Origin: Selaginella tamariscina
Taxonomy: Eukaryota > Streptophyta > Lycopodiopsida > Selaginellales > Selaginellaceae
Direction: 5' to 3'
DNA length: 64,000 nt
Assembly: GCA_003024785.1 (NCBI GenBank)
Contig: PUQB01000103.1
Span: forward strand, 186,001-250,000
The notes under the pieces are model-generated. The model was given only the letters and a program-made list of their open reading frames with translations, had not been told where the DNA came from and made no database searches. Of the stretch, positions 1-10,489 are shown piece by piece (position 1 is the first letter of the stretch; every line of letters starts with the position of its first letter). A program made the position numbers and the translations under genes.

Positions 1-2393
1 CAGCTGAAATGATGTACCCCAGGAACTCGACAGACTGCTGACTGAAAGAGCACTTCTCCAACTTGGCAAACAGTGGTGCTTCCGGAGCCTCTCCAAGACT
101 AACCGTACATGTTGTTCGTGTTCTTCTCGAGTCTTGGAAAATATCAGGATGTCGTCTAGGTACATGATGACAAACAAATCCAAGAAGTCCGGAAAATATC
201 GTTAGCCATGTGCTGGAACACAGCAGGTGCATTTGTCAGGCCGAACGGCATTACTACGTACTCGAAATGTCCGTAGCGTGTACGGAAAGCTTGTTTTCCA
301 CTCGTCCCTTCTCGAATTCGGATGAGATTGTACGCTCCTCTTAAATCGATCTTTGTGAAGTACCGGGCACCAGAAAGACGTTCGAGCATGTCGGAGACGA
401 GCGGGAGAGGATACTTGTTTGGAATGGTGACCTTATTCAGATCTCGTAGTCCACCACGAGCCGAGACTTCCATCCTTCTTGGAAACAAAGAATACTGGAG
501 CACCAGCCGGTGATCGTGAATGACGGATAAATCCGGTGACAAGATTCTCCTCAATGTATTTCCTCAATGTCTCCAACTCTGTTGGTGAGAGACCGTAAAT
601 GGGACCGGAGGACGGCTGCTTACCCTCAACGAGATCGATAGGACAGTCGTACTCACGGTGCGGTGGCAAGGCAGAAGCTTTCTTTTTGTCGAAGACGTCT
701 GCGAAATCGGCATACTGCTTTGGTAAGGCAAGGAACAGAAACATCCTTAGCAGAGCAGGGATGACTTTGATCGCGAACACGGATGCTGGGTCATGTCGGC
801 TATCTTTCTTGAACTGCTTCAAGGTGATATGCGAGACTCGAAGTGGAGGAGGAACTGGAACAGGATCGGAATCAAAGAGTGTGGCTGGAGTTGAAACAGC
901 TGGGAAACTGTTCATGAAACGTTCTCTCCAACCAGGATCCACCAACTCGATCCACGGCAAACCAAGGATAATCGTAGAGTCTGGAATAGAAACAACACTG
1001 AAGGAGATGTTGCACACGCAAGCAACAACCTCAACGAACTCTGTTCATTTATTACCGCTCCAGATTTGATATCTCGTCCATCAACGACCCGTACAGAACC
1101 AGGAGTCTTCAAAGGATGTAGACGGATCCCGTGCTTGACAGCAAAATTTTGTCGATGAAATTTGCGTTCGCTCCGCTATCCACCAAAGCTTTACCAAAGA
1201 ACTCCACCTCTGGTGTCTTCAGTGCACCGGAACATGGAATGGCTTGCACACTTCGTGGATGGAATGGATCCAAGATGAGGAAGGGAAGATGTTATGAGTG
1301 AAGAGCCTTGAGGAACGAGTTGTTCCACGACAATCCAGCCGGACGGCTCCTATTCGGGCTGGATCTTCTCGTTTCCCAGCAAGGGCCACTTCACGAGCTT
1401 TTTTGGACGTCGATGACAATTCTTCAACTTTGGTACGGGTCCCCACAGTACAAAGCTTGTACTGAATCCGCTTCTGACGTTCGGTTGGCAAAAGCTTGCC
1501 TTGGCGTGATCGCCCTAATTCCATCAGGGATGGTTTTATTGAGGAAGATGATGAATTAGCAGATGAGGAAAGGGACTGCAGAAATGGAAGAAGACGGCAC
1601 CAAGAAAAAGAAGGATGCCGACGTTCTTGTTTCCGCTCGATCAACCGTTGTCACAACGAATTGCCAACTCGATTATGCTGGTGAGGGTTTTCGGAACCGC
1701 AAAATTCAGCAACATGTCTTTGACCTCGTCCTGCAACCCCGACCGGAAAACCTCTTTGAGAGCACGATCTCCCATGTGACATCACAAGCAAGAAGTTGAA
1801 ACTTCGATGCGTACTCTGCTACCGACATACCCTTGGTGAAGCTGACGGAGTTTGGTGATGGCAGCACTCTCACGATCCACGTCACTGAACATGCGCCGTA
1901 ACCGTTCCACACTCGTCAAAATTCCCAAGTCGGATCATTGTTCTCCAGCAAGGCTGAGAACCATGAAAGAGCAGAACCGGAAGCAGCGACCCGATCAATC
2001 CAACCTTAAGGGTTTTGTGTGCTGTAGCGCCTCGGCTGCATCACGATCTGCAGGCGAACTTTGATTGAGAAAACTCCGGAACTTCGATCGGGTACCATCG
2101 AACTTTTCGGGCATGCTGATCTTCGGCTCTGGAGAATTGCACGCTGTCGGAGCTGATCTCATTCTCCAGGTGTAGTTGTGCGAGCTGCTGCTGGAGGGCA
2201 GCAACTTGCTCATGAAGAGCATGCTCGGACATGATGAGTCGAAGAAGAAAAATCAAAAAGAAAAAGAGAAGAAAATCAGAAAAGAAAAAAAGAAAAGAAA
2301 AATCGAAAAGAAAATTGAAAAGAGAGAAAGAAAGAAAATGGGATCGATGACAAGCGGAAACAGAAGCTTGTCACTACCCAGAATCATTCAAAC
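1..2393 (-). mobile_element. Ty3/gypsy element E1, internal region (fossil, runs off the left edge)
   Basis: Minus-strand retroelement body. The gag start lies near 2231, with a leucine/glutamine-rich N-terminus beginning MSEHALHEQ. A protease-like stretch lies around 912-1112 and reverse transcriptase around 156-1017. The RT shows the family signatures [34 protein letters not shown] and [16 protein letters not shown] type and gag organisation match E2 and E3, so it belongs to the same broad lineage. It is broken by several interruptions. RNase H and integrase would lie left of base 1. Gypsy assignment is secure; the clade within it is inferred from the RT motifs, which resemble chromovirus-type elements. 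Confidence 0.85.
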
Positions 2394-2574
2394 TGTCACG
2401 ACCTTGTGCAAAGGGCGAAACCTTTAGAACAAGGGTGGAACCTTGAAAGGAGGAGATTGTATTCAAGAAAGAAATGAATACAAAATGAAACACAAGGCCG
2501 AAGACTAGTGTTGAATGATTCTGAAAAACCTAAACTGGAACCCTGTTTATATATCTGAGGTCTGAGGATTGTAT

Positions 2575-2648
2575 GGTCCACAACTGGTCTGGAATGTGTG
2601 ATCCACAACTGGTCTGGAATGTGTGGTCCACACTGGTCTGGAACATGC
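2575..2648. repeat. 25-bp tandem repeat, three copies
   Basis: Three near-identical 25-bp units sharing ccacaactggtctggaa start at 2575, 2600 and 2625. The last is slightly shorter and diverged. They sit in what would be U3 of the E1 LTR, a usual place for enhancer-like repeats. Confidence 0.85.
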
Positions 2649-2694
2649 GTATGAATATACGCCTTACTGTTGATGGGTGTTTAGCATCCAGGAT

Positions 2695-2765
2695 CATACG
2701 GACCAGTTGGTTAACACATGTGTGTGTTAGCCAAAAGGTCTCGGGTTCAAGTCATGTGAAAAGCA
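2695..2765 (+). repeat. tRNA-like (SINE-type head) sequence
   Basis: The stretch ccagttggttaacac resembles a pol III A box and D-arm. Some 30 nt later, cgggttcaagtc matches a B box (consensus GGTTCRANYCC), preceded by aaggtct as in a tRNA T-arm. A short A-run follows near 2765. This is the pattern of a tRNA-derived SINE head. No full cloverleaf is visible, so it is not called as a tRNA gene. It may be a SINE inserted in, or adjacent to, the E1 LTR. Confidence 0.4.
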
Positions 2766-2794
2766 AAAAAATGATTCATGATCCTTACAGATGG

Positions 2795-4080
2795 TATCCT
2801 GAAGAAAGGTAGTTTCATTATCCGCTTTAACCGGTAAACTTGGACATGAATTGTGGGCCTCTGATAAGAAAGGTAGACCAACTCAACTATCTTGGCCACA
2901 CCAAAATGTCCTGTAGCCTGAAGAAAGGTAGTTTCATTATCCGCTTTAACCGGTAAACTTGGACATGAATTGTGGGCCTCTGATAAGAAAGGTAGACCAA
3001 CTCAACTATCTTGGCCACACCAAAATGTCCTGTAGCCGGGGTATCCTGATAAGAAAGGTAGACCAACTCAACTATCTTGGCCACGCCAAAACTTGGACAT
3101 GAATTGTGGGCCTCTGATAAGAAAGGTAGACCAACTCAACTATCATGAATTGTGGGCCTCTGATAAGAAAGGTAGACCAACTCAACTATCTTGGCCACAC
3201 CAAAATGTCCTGTAGCCGGGTATCCTGATAAGAAAGGTAGACCAACTCAACTATCTTGGCCACACCAAAATGTCCTGTAGCCGGGGTATCCTGATAAGAA
3301 AGGTAGACCAACTCAACTATCTTGGCCACACCAAAATGTCCTGTAGCCGGGGTATCCTGATAAGAAAGGTAGACCAACTCAACTATCTTGGCCACGCCAA
3401 ACTTGGACATGAATTGTGGGCCTCTGATAAGAAAGGTAGACCAACTCAACTATCATGAATTGTGGGCCTCTGATAAGAAAGGTAGACCAACTCAACTATC
3501 TTGGCCACACCAAAATGTCCTGTAGCCGGGGTATCCTGATAAGAAAGGTAGACCAACTCAACTATCTTGGCCACGCCAAAACTTGGACATGAATTGTGGG
3601 CCTCTGATAAGAAAGGTAGACCAACTCAACTATCTTGGCCACACCAAAATGTCCTGTAGCCGGGGTATCATGACAATCCTGTACCACACGAGTCCTGCAA
3701 AATGTTCTGTAACCGGGGTATCATGACAATCCTGTACCACACGAGTCCTGCAAACACCAACAGGAACATACAGGAGACCTTCCCGTACAACTTGTAGTCT
3801 GTACGGGAACTGGAGGAAGAGGAACTTGCGATGTCAGCCGGAGAAGTTCTCGCCAAAACTTGGACATGAATTGTGGGCCTCTGATAAGAAAGGTAGACCA
3901 ACTCAACTATCTTGGCCACACCAAAATGTCCTGTAGTCGGGGTATCATGACAATCCTGTACCACATGAGTCCTGCAAAATGTCCTGTAGCCGGGGTATCA
4001 TGACAATCCTGTACCACACGAGTCCTGCAAACACCAACAGGAACATACGAGAACTGGAGGAAGAGGAACTTGCGATGTCA
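2795..4080. repeat. Tandem array derived from an integrase zinc-binding segment
   Basis: About a dozen copies of a unit containing ggtagaccaactcaactatc are packed here. The commonest period is about 66 bp, and some units carry an extra piece (aaacttggacatgaattgtg). Read on the minus strand, units translate as DTPATGHFGVAKIVELV and YLSYQRPTIHVQV, the family pattern of the N-terminal H2C2 zinc-binding domain of Ty3/gypsy integrase. The array sits just where E2 integrase would be expected, after its RNase H, so it is most likely a local amplification of E2 sequence. A related block with aatcctgtaccacacgagtcctg recurs around 3670-4030. Confidence 0.8.
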
Positions 4081-4149
4081 GGACTAATGTGTGAAAACAC
4101 ATTCCTTGCCAAGTCGTCTATAGCCAACTACAAACGGATGTCCTGTAGG

Positions 4150-7100
4150 AGTGTGGAATCTGCTGGAGCCTGATGAACTTGTAGTACTGCAAGCCGAAGT
4201 CGATCAGGACCCAACAACACTTGCTTTTGACAGTCATATGTAGGATGCCCGGGGTCGGTGCAAGGTAAGAGCGCCTAGACAATGCATCCGCCTTGCCATT
4301 TCGAAAACCAGGCCTGTAGATGATGACGAAATCAAAACGTGATAGGAACTCCGCCCACCTAGCCTGTCGCCGACTGAGAACTCGAGCCGTTTGAAAATAC
4401 TCCAGGTTCTTGTGATCCGTAAGAACTTGTACAGGATGCGCAGCACCTTCCAGGAAATGCCGCCACTCCTCGAACGAATCCACAATGGCCTTGAGTTCCT
4501 TGTCATGAATCTCGTAATTGATCTCGCCGAAAGGAACTTACGAGAGTGAAAAGCTACAGGATGAAGCAACTTATCTTCTCCAACTTATGATAGAACAGAT
4601 CCTACTAACAAAGAAGGACGAGAAGGATCAGGATGTGCTAAAATCGGAGCTGTCGTGAAGATGTTCTTGAGTGTTGTGAATGCATGTTTGCCTTGTCGGA
4701 CCAAGAGAACACTCCTGTGCGCTTGGTGAGTTCCGTGAGTGGAAGTACACGCTTGGAGAAGTCCTGTATGAAACGCCTGTAGAAGTTTGCAAAGCCAAGG
4801 AAACATTGTACATCTCGTACAGACTTGGGCCTCTCCCACTCCGCGATAGTCTTCACCTTGTGCATGTCCATGGAAACGCCAGCAGGAGAGACGATGTAGC
4901 CCAAGAACTCTACAGTATCCCTGTCGAAGAAACACTTCTCCAACTTCGCATACAGGCCATGCTCGCGAAGCCTCTAAGACTAGTCGTACATGCTTGTCAT
5001 GAGCCGCCTGGTCCTTGGAGAAAATCAAAATGTCATCGAGGTAGATTACCACAAACTGGTCCAAGAAGTCACGAAAGATGTCGTTCACCATGTGTTGGAA
5101 CACGGCTGGGGCATTGGTAAGTCCGAAAGGCATCACCGTATACTCGAAGTGTCCATACCTTGTACGAAAGGCAGTCTTCCACTCATCGCCTGGACGAATC
5201 CGTACAAGATTGTAAGCCCCTCGTAAGTCAATCTTCGTGAACACTTTTGCTCCTTGCAGCCGATCGAGAAGTTCCGGGATCAATGGCAACGGGTACCGGT
5301 TCCGAATGGTGACTTGATTCAAACCTCTGTAGTCCACAACCAAACGTAAACTCCCATCTTTCTTCTTGACAAAGAAGATAGGTGCTCCTGCAGGGGACTT
5401 TGAGTGACGAATGAAGCCGGATGCCAAGTTTTCCTCGATGTACTGACGAAGAACCTCCAATTCTGTAGGTGACAGTGCATAAATCGGTCCGAACGGTGGA
5501 GTCTTTCCTTCCACAAGATCGATAGGACAGTCGTAGGACCTGTGAACAGGAAGAACTGCAGCCTTGTGCTTGTCAAAAACGTTCTGAAAGGAGTGATACT
5601 TGGATGGCAGGGAAGAAGGAGGAGAAGAAGGAACAGGAGAAGGAGATTGAAAAACAGGGGAATCAGATACAGGAAAGGTAGAAGAGGACGTAGGAGTTAC
5701 TTGGAAGGCAAAAAGATGAAAAGGAGCAGGATCAGTGGCAAGTTCATGCATGGTAGTGGTAAGAACTCGAAGAGGAGAAGGAGGGAGCTGTGATTGAAAA
5801 AGAGGAAGGATCTTGGGGGTGGAACAGAAGAAGAGTAATGAAAAGAGGCAGGATTGGGAGAAACATGTGTGGATGTTGACAAGTGTACAGGATTGGAAGA
5901 ATCCTGTACAGAAGTCCGTGGATGCACAGGAGTGAGGAGAACTTGTGAGTGTGCTGACGAACCAATAGGAGGTGGATCCTGTCGAGGAGGAGTCTTCAAC
6001 ACTGATACAGGAACAGGCACGGTCAATCCTGTAGCTTGTACTGCCTCAGACACTAAGGATGTATTCTGCACACAGGAAGGTACAGGATTGGTCCTGGTTG
6101 CCGGAGAGGAAAACGTGAACGTCCTAGACCTCCAGTTGATCTGAGGATTTGCAACAACGAACCATGGCATGCCCAAAATGATGGGAGTCGACCGAGTCTT
6201 GATCAAGTTGAAGGAAATTGAACAGTTGAATGCGCCATGACTGCAAGAGAGAGGTTTGGTAGCATGGGTAACTGCGCCAGAAGCAATCAACGACCATCGG
6301 CCACCTCTACAGGAACTGCACGCTTCAACTTCACCATCGGAATGCCATGTTGAGTTGCAAAAGTGTCATCCATGAAGCATGCATTTGCACCAGTGTCTAA
6401 CAGGGCAAACTCCTTGAGCTCTCGATTATTGAGATGAATGTGTATAGGAAACTTGAGTGATGGAATGGTATGAGCAGCACCAATGGAGCCTGCACCTACG
6501 TCCAACTTCGTGGCTCCTAAACGAAGTGAACATTGAAGTTTTCCGACTGAACTTCAGCTTCAACTTCACGCGTCTTGAACTTCCTGGCTTTAATAGGACA
6601 TTCCGCCGCCTTGTGTCCTGCTTCACCACAATACAAACATAGATTCTCACTGCGGCGACGTTGCTTCTCAGCAGCGAAAGTGGGCCACGCTTGTATTTCT
6701 CAACCTCCATAGGAACTACTCCAGAAGGTGTCGCAGAAGTATGTACCACAGCTGCAGGATTGGTTTGCAGGAACTGCTGACGGGATTTTTCCTGACGACG
6801 CTCGAACAAGCGGTTGTCGCAGCGAACGGCTGTTGCATGATCTCCGCTAATGTTTGGGCATCGGTAACGAAAGGAGAAGGTCCTTCACATCATCCCTCAA
6901 CCCAAAACGGAAGTGTTCAATCAATGCAGTCTTCCCATGGAATGTTCGTGCAAAGTTGCTGAAATTCGGATGCATAAACGGAAGCTGGTCGAGATCCTTG
7001 TGTGAGCTTTCGTAACTTCGTGCATGCGAACGGTACTTATCGGGATCTCCAAAGCAAGCTTCAAAGGCAGCCACGAAACCTTCAAAGTCTTCCATCAATG

Positions 7101-7584
7101 GGTCGTCACGTTCCAGCAAAGGGGCAACCCAAGCCCGTGGAGATCCAACTAGTAGGGATGCCAAAAGGCCAACCTTTTGTGCATCAGTCGAGTAGCGGCG
7201 TGGTTGCATGCGATCAAAAGCCTAATCTGATTCAGGAACCCTTGGAAATCGGCACGATTGCCATTGAACTTTTCTGGCATGCTAATCTTCGGCTCCGAAG
7301 AAGTGTTCGATGTAGAGGAAATCACGGATGCTTGAGAGAGAGCCTGTGCAGCAGCCTTGGAGGATGCATCAGCAGCTGCATGCCGCGTTGGTGGAACCTT
7401 GCAGATCTGTGACCACTTGGCGCAAAGTGGCTAGCTCATGAAGCAATATTTGGTGCTCGCGTTGAAATTGCTCAAAATCGGCCATGATCTATGAAAGAAA
7501 AAAAAAGGAGAAAAACGAAGGAGAAGAATCAAGGAAAAAAAAGTAGCTGAAAATCGAAAAGCTATGAAAGAGTTACTATCAAAC
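4150..7584 (-). mobile_element. Ty3/gypsy element E2, internal region (fossil)
   Basis: Minus-strand order from the LTR leftward: gag (start near 7485, zinc-knuckle region near 6620), aspartic protease near 6287-6505 (LDTGANACF), reverse transcriptase 4950-5600 ([33 protein letters not shown]) and RNase H 4250-4640. Integrase is not present as a normal domain; its place is taken by the tandem array to the left. No 3' LTR is seen. The element is broken by several interruptions and an end loss. The same family as E3 at 31275-34510 on the plus strand. Confidence 0.9.
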
Positions 7585-7976
7585 TGTCAAGCCACGACCT
7601 AAGAGCAAGATAACAACAAGAAGGCTTGACTCAAGAACAAGGCAAGAGCAAGGAACAAAACAAGAACGATCGTAGAATGACTGTGTTGATTGTACAACAA
7701 TTAGGTCGGAGCTTTTATACTCACAACTCCAAGCTAATCTGGTATATGGTCATGAGCTAAAAATAGTGACCCTTATCCTTTAGGCATATCCTGTAGTATA
7801 TCCTATAGGCATATCCTATAGTATATCCTATAGGCATATCCTGTAGGAATATCCTGTAGGTATATCATGTAGGAATATCATGTAGGTATATCCTATAGGA
7901 ATATCCTACAGGCATATCTTGTAAGTATATCCTATAGGCATATCTTGTAACTCGTATTCTGTATCCGGTCGTGACA
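7585..7976 (-). repeat. 5' LTR of E2, with U3 minisatellite
   Basis: 392 bp, starting TGTCACGACC and ending CTTGACA in the element's sense. It carries a TATA box (gagtataaaag) and, in U3 at about 7786-7960, a run of 12-13-bp units of the type tatatcctatagg. The homologous LTR of E3 (31275-31600) has the same ends, TATA region and a shorter, diverged minisatellite. That match fixes the boundaries. Confidence 0.85.
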
Positions 7977-8115
7977 GCTTGAGTGTGTGGTGTAGCTCCT
8001 GCTCCTTGACCGCAAGGAGTTGGGCTTGTTGCTGAGCATGCTCTCCTAACTCTTCGATGGTGGTTGTAGTTGGTCTTGCTGGGTTTTGGTTATTTGGGCG
8101 TGCTCCTCCTATCAT
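7977..8115 (-). mobile_element. gag-like fragment flanking E2
   Basis: Just outside the E2 LTR, the minus strand reads as a short polar open frame beginning MIGGARPNNQNPARP with a Gln/Glu-rich continuation (EHAQQQAQLLAVKEQE). This composition resembles the start of a plant retrotransposon gag and suggests E2 inserted into an older element. No domain hit can be claimed. Confidence 0.3.
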
Positions 8116-8264
8116 AGTTCTAACATAGTGGATTGACTACCCAGGTAAAAATTGTGGGATATGTGGGCAAAAGACTCAAGCTTAATTGAATCATCATGAC
8201 CAAGGGCCCTCTCATAATCACCAATTGGCCCTTTGCCTAGTTGGCTTAAGGGGAGAGGGAAAGG

Positions 8265-8290
8265 TTATAACAATTAGTATCGAAACCTAT
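8265..8290 (+). other. Possible LTR end and tRNA-Met-type primer site
   Basis: The sequence ttataaca at 8265-8272 could be an LTR 3' end. It is followed within a few bases by tagtatcgaaacc, a diverged match (about 8 of 12) to the initiator tRNA-Met priming site. About 4.4 kb downstream, a purine-rich tract (aaatgaggggagtg) directly precedes tgttataa at 12647, as a 3' LTR start would. No recognisable retroelement proteins lie between, so this could be a gutted or non-autonomous LTR element. Confidence 0.3.
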
Positions 8291-8874
8291 TCTTTGCGGT
8301 CAGTAGGACTGCCTAAAGTATAGTGTGTTTTAGGGTTTAGTTAGTTCTTGAAATACTTTATCACTTTCGGCAAACATGTCTGAATTCTACGCAGAGAGTG
8401 GTCCTGAGATCTATAACTCTTTAGGGAATATCTACTTGGTAAGTGGGTGTGGGTTATGGACTCAAATGTCGAAGGTAGCACTTGAAAGTCAGCTTCCAAG
8501 TTGTATGCCAAGTTATTTTACCTTATAGTTGTCCATGTTACCTTGCCATATACTTCTATAAGACATGGCATGTTAGTTTGTTCTTGCGTACAAATTAAGA
8601 CTTGTGAGGTGGGTCTTGTGATATCCTAAGTCTACACTTATTGAAATTTTTCTTTTTAAGGTGTATGAAATTGGGATAACACATTGATTGAGAACATGAC
8701 AATGTCCATTGAGTTTTGACTTATGTCAAGATTGATATTGGCTTCGGCAATAGTGTTCAAACAGTTATATTCAAATGTGCGTCTTTGACTTCGGAAAAAT
8801 GACCATATTAAAACATAAGAATGAACATTGCATTCTGATAGAAATTGTGAATTGTTGTCACTATAGTGCATGTC
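8291..8874. other. No gene recognised (AT-rich)
   Basis: No ORF with a recognisable product. The only longer frame (96 codons, minus strand, 8656-8946) has low-complexity composition and no family resemblance. Possibly the inside of a decayed LTR element. Confidence 0.5.
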
Positions 8875-9710
8875 TTCGAAAGTGTAACTCAATAAGCAGG
8901 CTATGGTGTTGAACTTATGATACAATAGGAAGTCGGATATTAACATATGATGAATATGTTAAGTAGTTGGTTCGAAGATCCAATGTAATCAAAGTATTGT
9001 TCGATGTTCACAATATTTTAATGACACTAACTAACTGTTACTAATTCATCGATTGTTTCCAACATAAGTTATCAAATTTAGCAAGTTTCCTTAGTTGATA
9101 AACAAAGTGGAGAACCCCAAATCATGCTCTACTTAACCAAGAAATCACCCTTGTTCAAGAGCTTATCCCTACATTATAAACAATGTTACAGATTTTCAAG
9201 CTTAAAGAGTTAATAATGAAAATGCAAAGGTGTGCACCGAATGTCTTCACTATGTAAGTCTTTTTATACTTAATAAGCCGAAGATGTAAATGTGTGTTTT
9301 CAACACTTTTGCTTCTGGTAGATCATGCCATCTACCCAAAACTGCACTGATAGGAATGCAGCATTAAATCCATCTACTGCCAAAAATTATTATTCTATTT
9401 CATTCTCATGATCCCACATAAAACGACTTCATAATAAAGTTAGTTGAGCTAACTAACTTGAATACATAGTGCGCACTTATAATTAACTAAGGTTCAAGTT
9501 GTACATGTTCAAATTAGGTGACTTGAACTTAATAAATTATTCCACCTAGTGTTACTTGCAGCTAACGTCATCAAAATATTGCAAACACCGAATAATACTT
9601 TGATTACATTAGATCTTGAACTAATTACTTAACATATTCACTATATAAATATTTGACTTTCCGTTGTACTATAAGTTCATCATTATAGTCTGTTTCTAAG
9701 ATAGAACCAA
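8875..9710. repeat. Inverted repeat arms around a 525-bp unit
   Basis: The segment 8875-9035 and the segment about 9565-9710 are reverse-complement relatives. Both contain the theme tttgattacatt...acttaacatattca and continue with similar spacing for about 150 bp. The 525-bp repeat unit 9036-9560 lies between them. Homology is imperfect, judged by eye at roughly 75-80%. Confidence 0.6.
9036..9560. repeat. 525-bp direct repeat, copy 1 (solo-LTR-like)
   Basis: Starts tgttacta and ends gttacttgca, so it has TG...CA limits, with ctaac immediately before the start and just after the end (a possible 5-bp target duplication). It is matched along its length by 9975-10489. Shared landmarks include atcatgctct, ttataaacaa and gttagctaact-type motifs. 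It encodes nothing recognisable. Confidence 0.6.
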
Positions 9711-9974
9711 CAACTAACCCAAGGAATACAATCAATCCTTGAGTCAAGAATAGTTTTATTTTTCGATATTCCAAAGAACTAAATACTTACTTTATAAGTT
9801 CTCTGAGTGTCCACATTTGTGGACCATGGTGCAAAGTCAAGAAATTGACTTTTGAACAATCATATTTGACTTTGAATGAAGTCGACACTGAAAACTTAGC
9901 ATCAACTTTTAATTCTCACTAATATCAACTCTCTAAGGAGGCACATGCACTTAAAACCCCCAATGAAATTTGTT

Positions 9975-10489
9975 TGTTACTAGCTCTTTAACAGTTCTTA
10001 ACATAAGCTATCAACTTAGCAAGTTTCCTTACTTAGGGAATAAGCTGAGTGGAGAACCTTAAATAATGCTCTTCTTAAGCAAGGAATCACCTTTATTTAA
10101 GAGCTTAACCCAACATTATAAACAACATTACAGATTTTAAGCTTAAAGAGTTGACAATAAAAATGCACAAGTTTGTGCCGAATGCCTTCACTATGCAAGT
10201 CCTTCATTACTTAATAAACTAAAAAAAAGTAAATGCATGTTCCAACATTTTTGTTTCTGGTAGACCATGCCATCTACTCCAAAACTATATCGATAAAAAA
10301 ATAAAATCCTCAAGCTATTATCCCAAGTCTCTCTCATGATCTCATATGAGACAACTTCATAATCAAGTTAGTCGAGTTAGCTAACTTGAATATAGAATGC
10401 ACATTTATAATTAACTAAGGTTTCAACTTGTACTTGTTCAAATTAAGTGATTTGAACTTAGTAAACTATTCCACTTATAGTTACTTGCG
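9975..10489. repeat. 525-bp direct repeat, copy 2
   Basis: Direct, diverged copy of 9036-9560 with the same start (tgttacta) and nearly the same end (gttacttgcgg). The two copies are 414 bp apart. They could be the LTRs of a very small non-autonomous element or two independent solo LTRs; the spacer is homologous (inverted) to 8875-9035, which favours separate insertions. Confidence 0.6.

Larger units (their letters stand above)
2394..2790 (-). repeat. 5' LTR of E1 (outer edge approximate)
   Basis: In the element's sense the LTR ends ...GTGACA at 2394, just before the priming site and gag leader. A TATA box (tatataaa in sense) lies near 2546-2558. About 30 nt downstream, at 2511-2523, is a 13-nt segment complementary to the sequence directly after the LTR (2379-2391). 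The outer boundary near 2790 (TGTAAGG in sense) is a guess from a TG start; the other LTR is outside the window, so it cannot be confirmed. Confidence 0.6.

Noticed and set aside
2695-2765. Functional tRNA gene
   Set aside because: The acceptor and anticodon stems cannot be formed; only the A-box and B-box parts look tRNA-like.
2795-4080. CRISPR-like or centromere-type satellite
   Set aside because: Units have no spacers, the array is only 1.3 kb and it translates as integrase sequence, so a local coding-domain amplification explains it better.
7786-7960. CRISPR-like array of short repeats
   Set aside because: Units are adjacent without unique spacers and lie inside an LTR; the genome is a plant.
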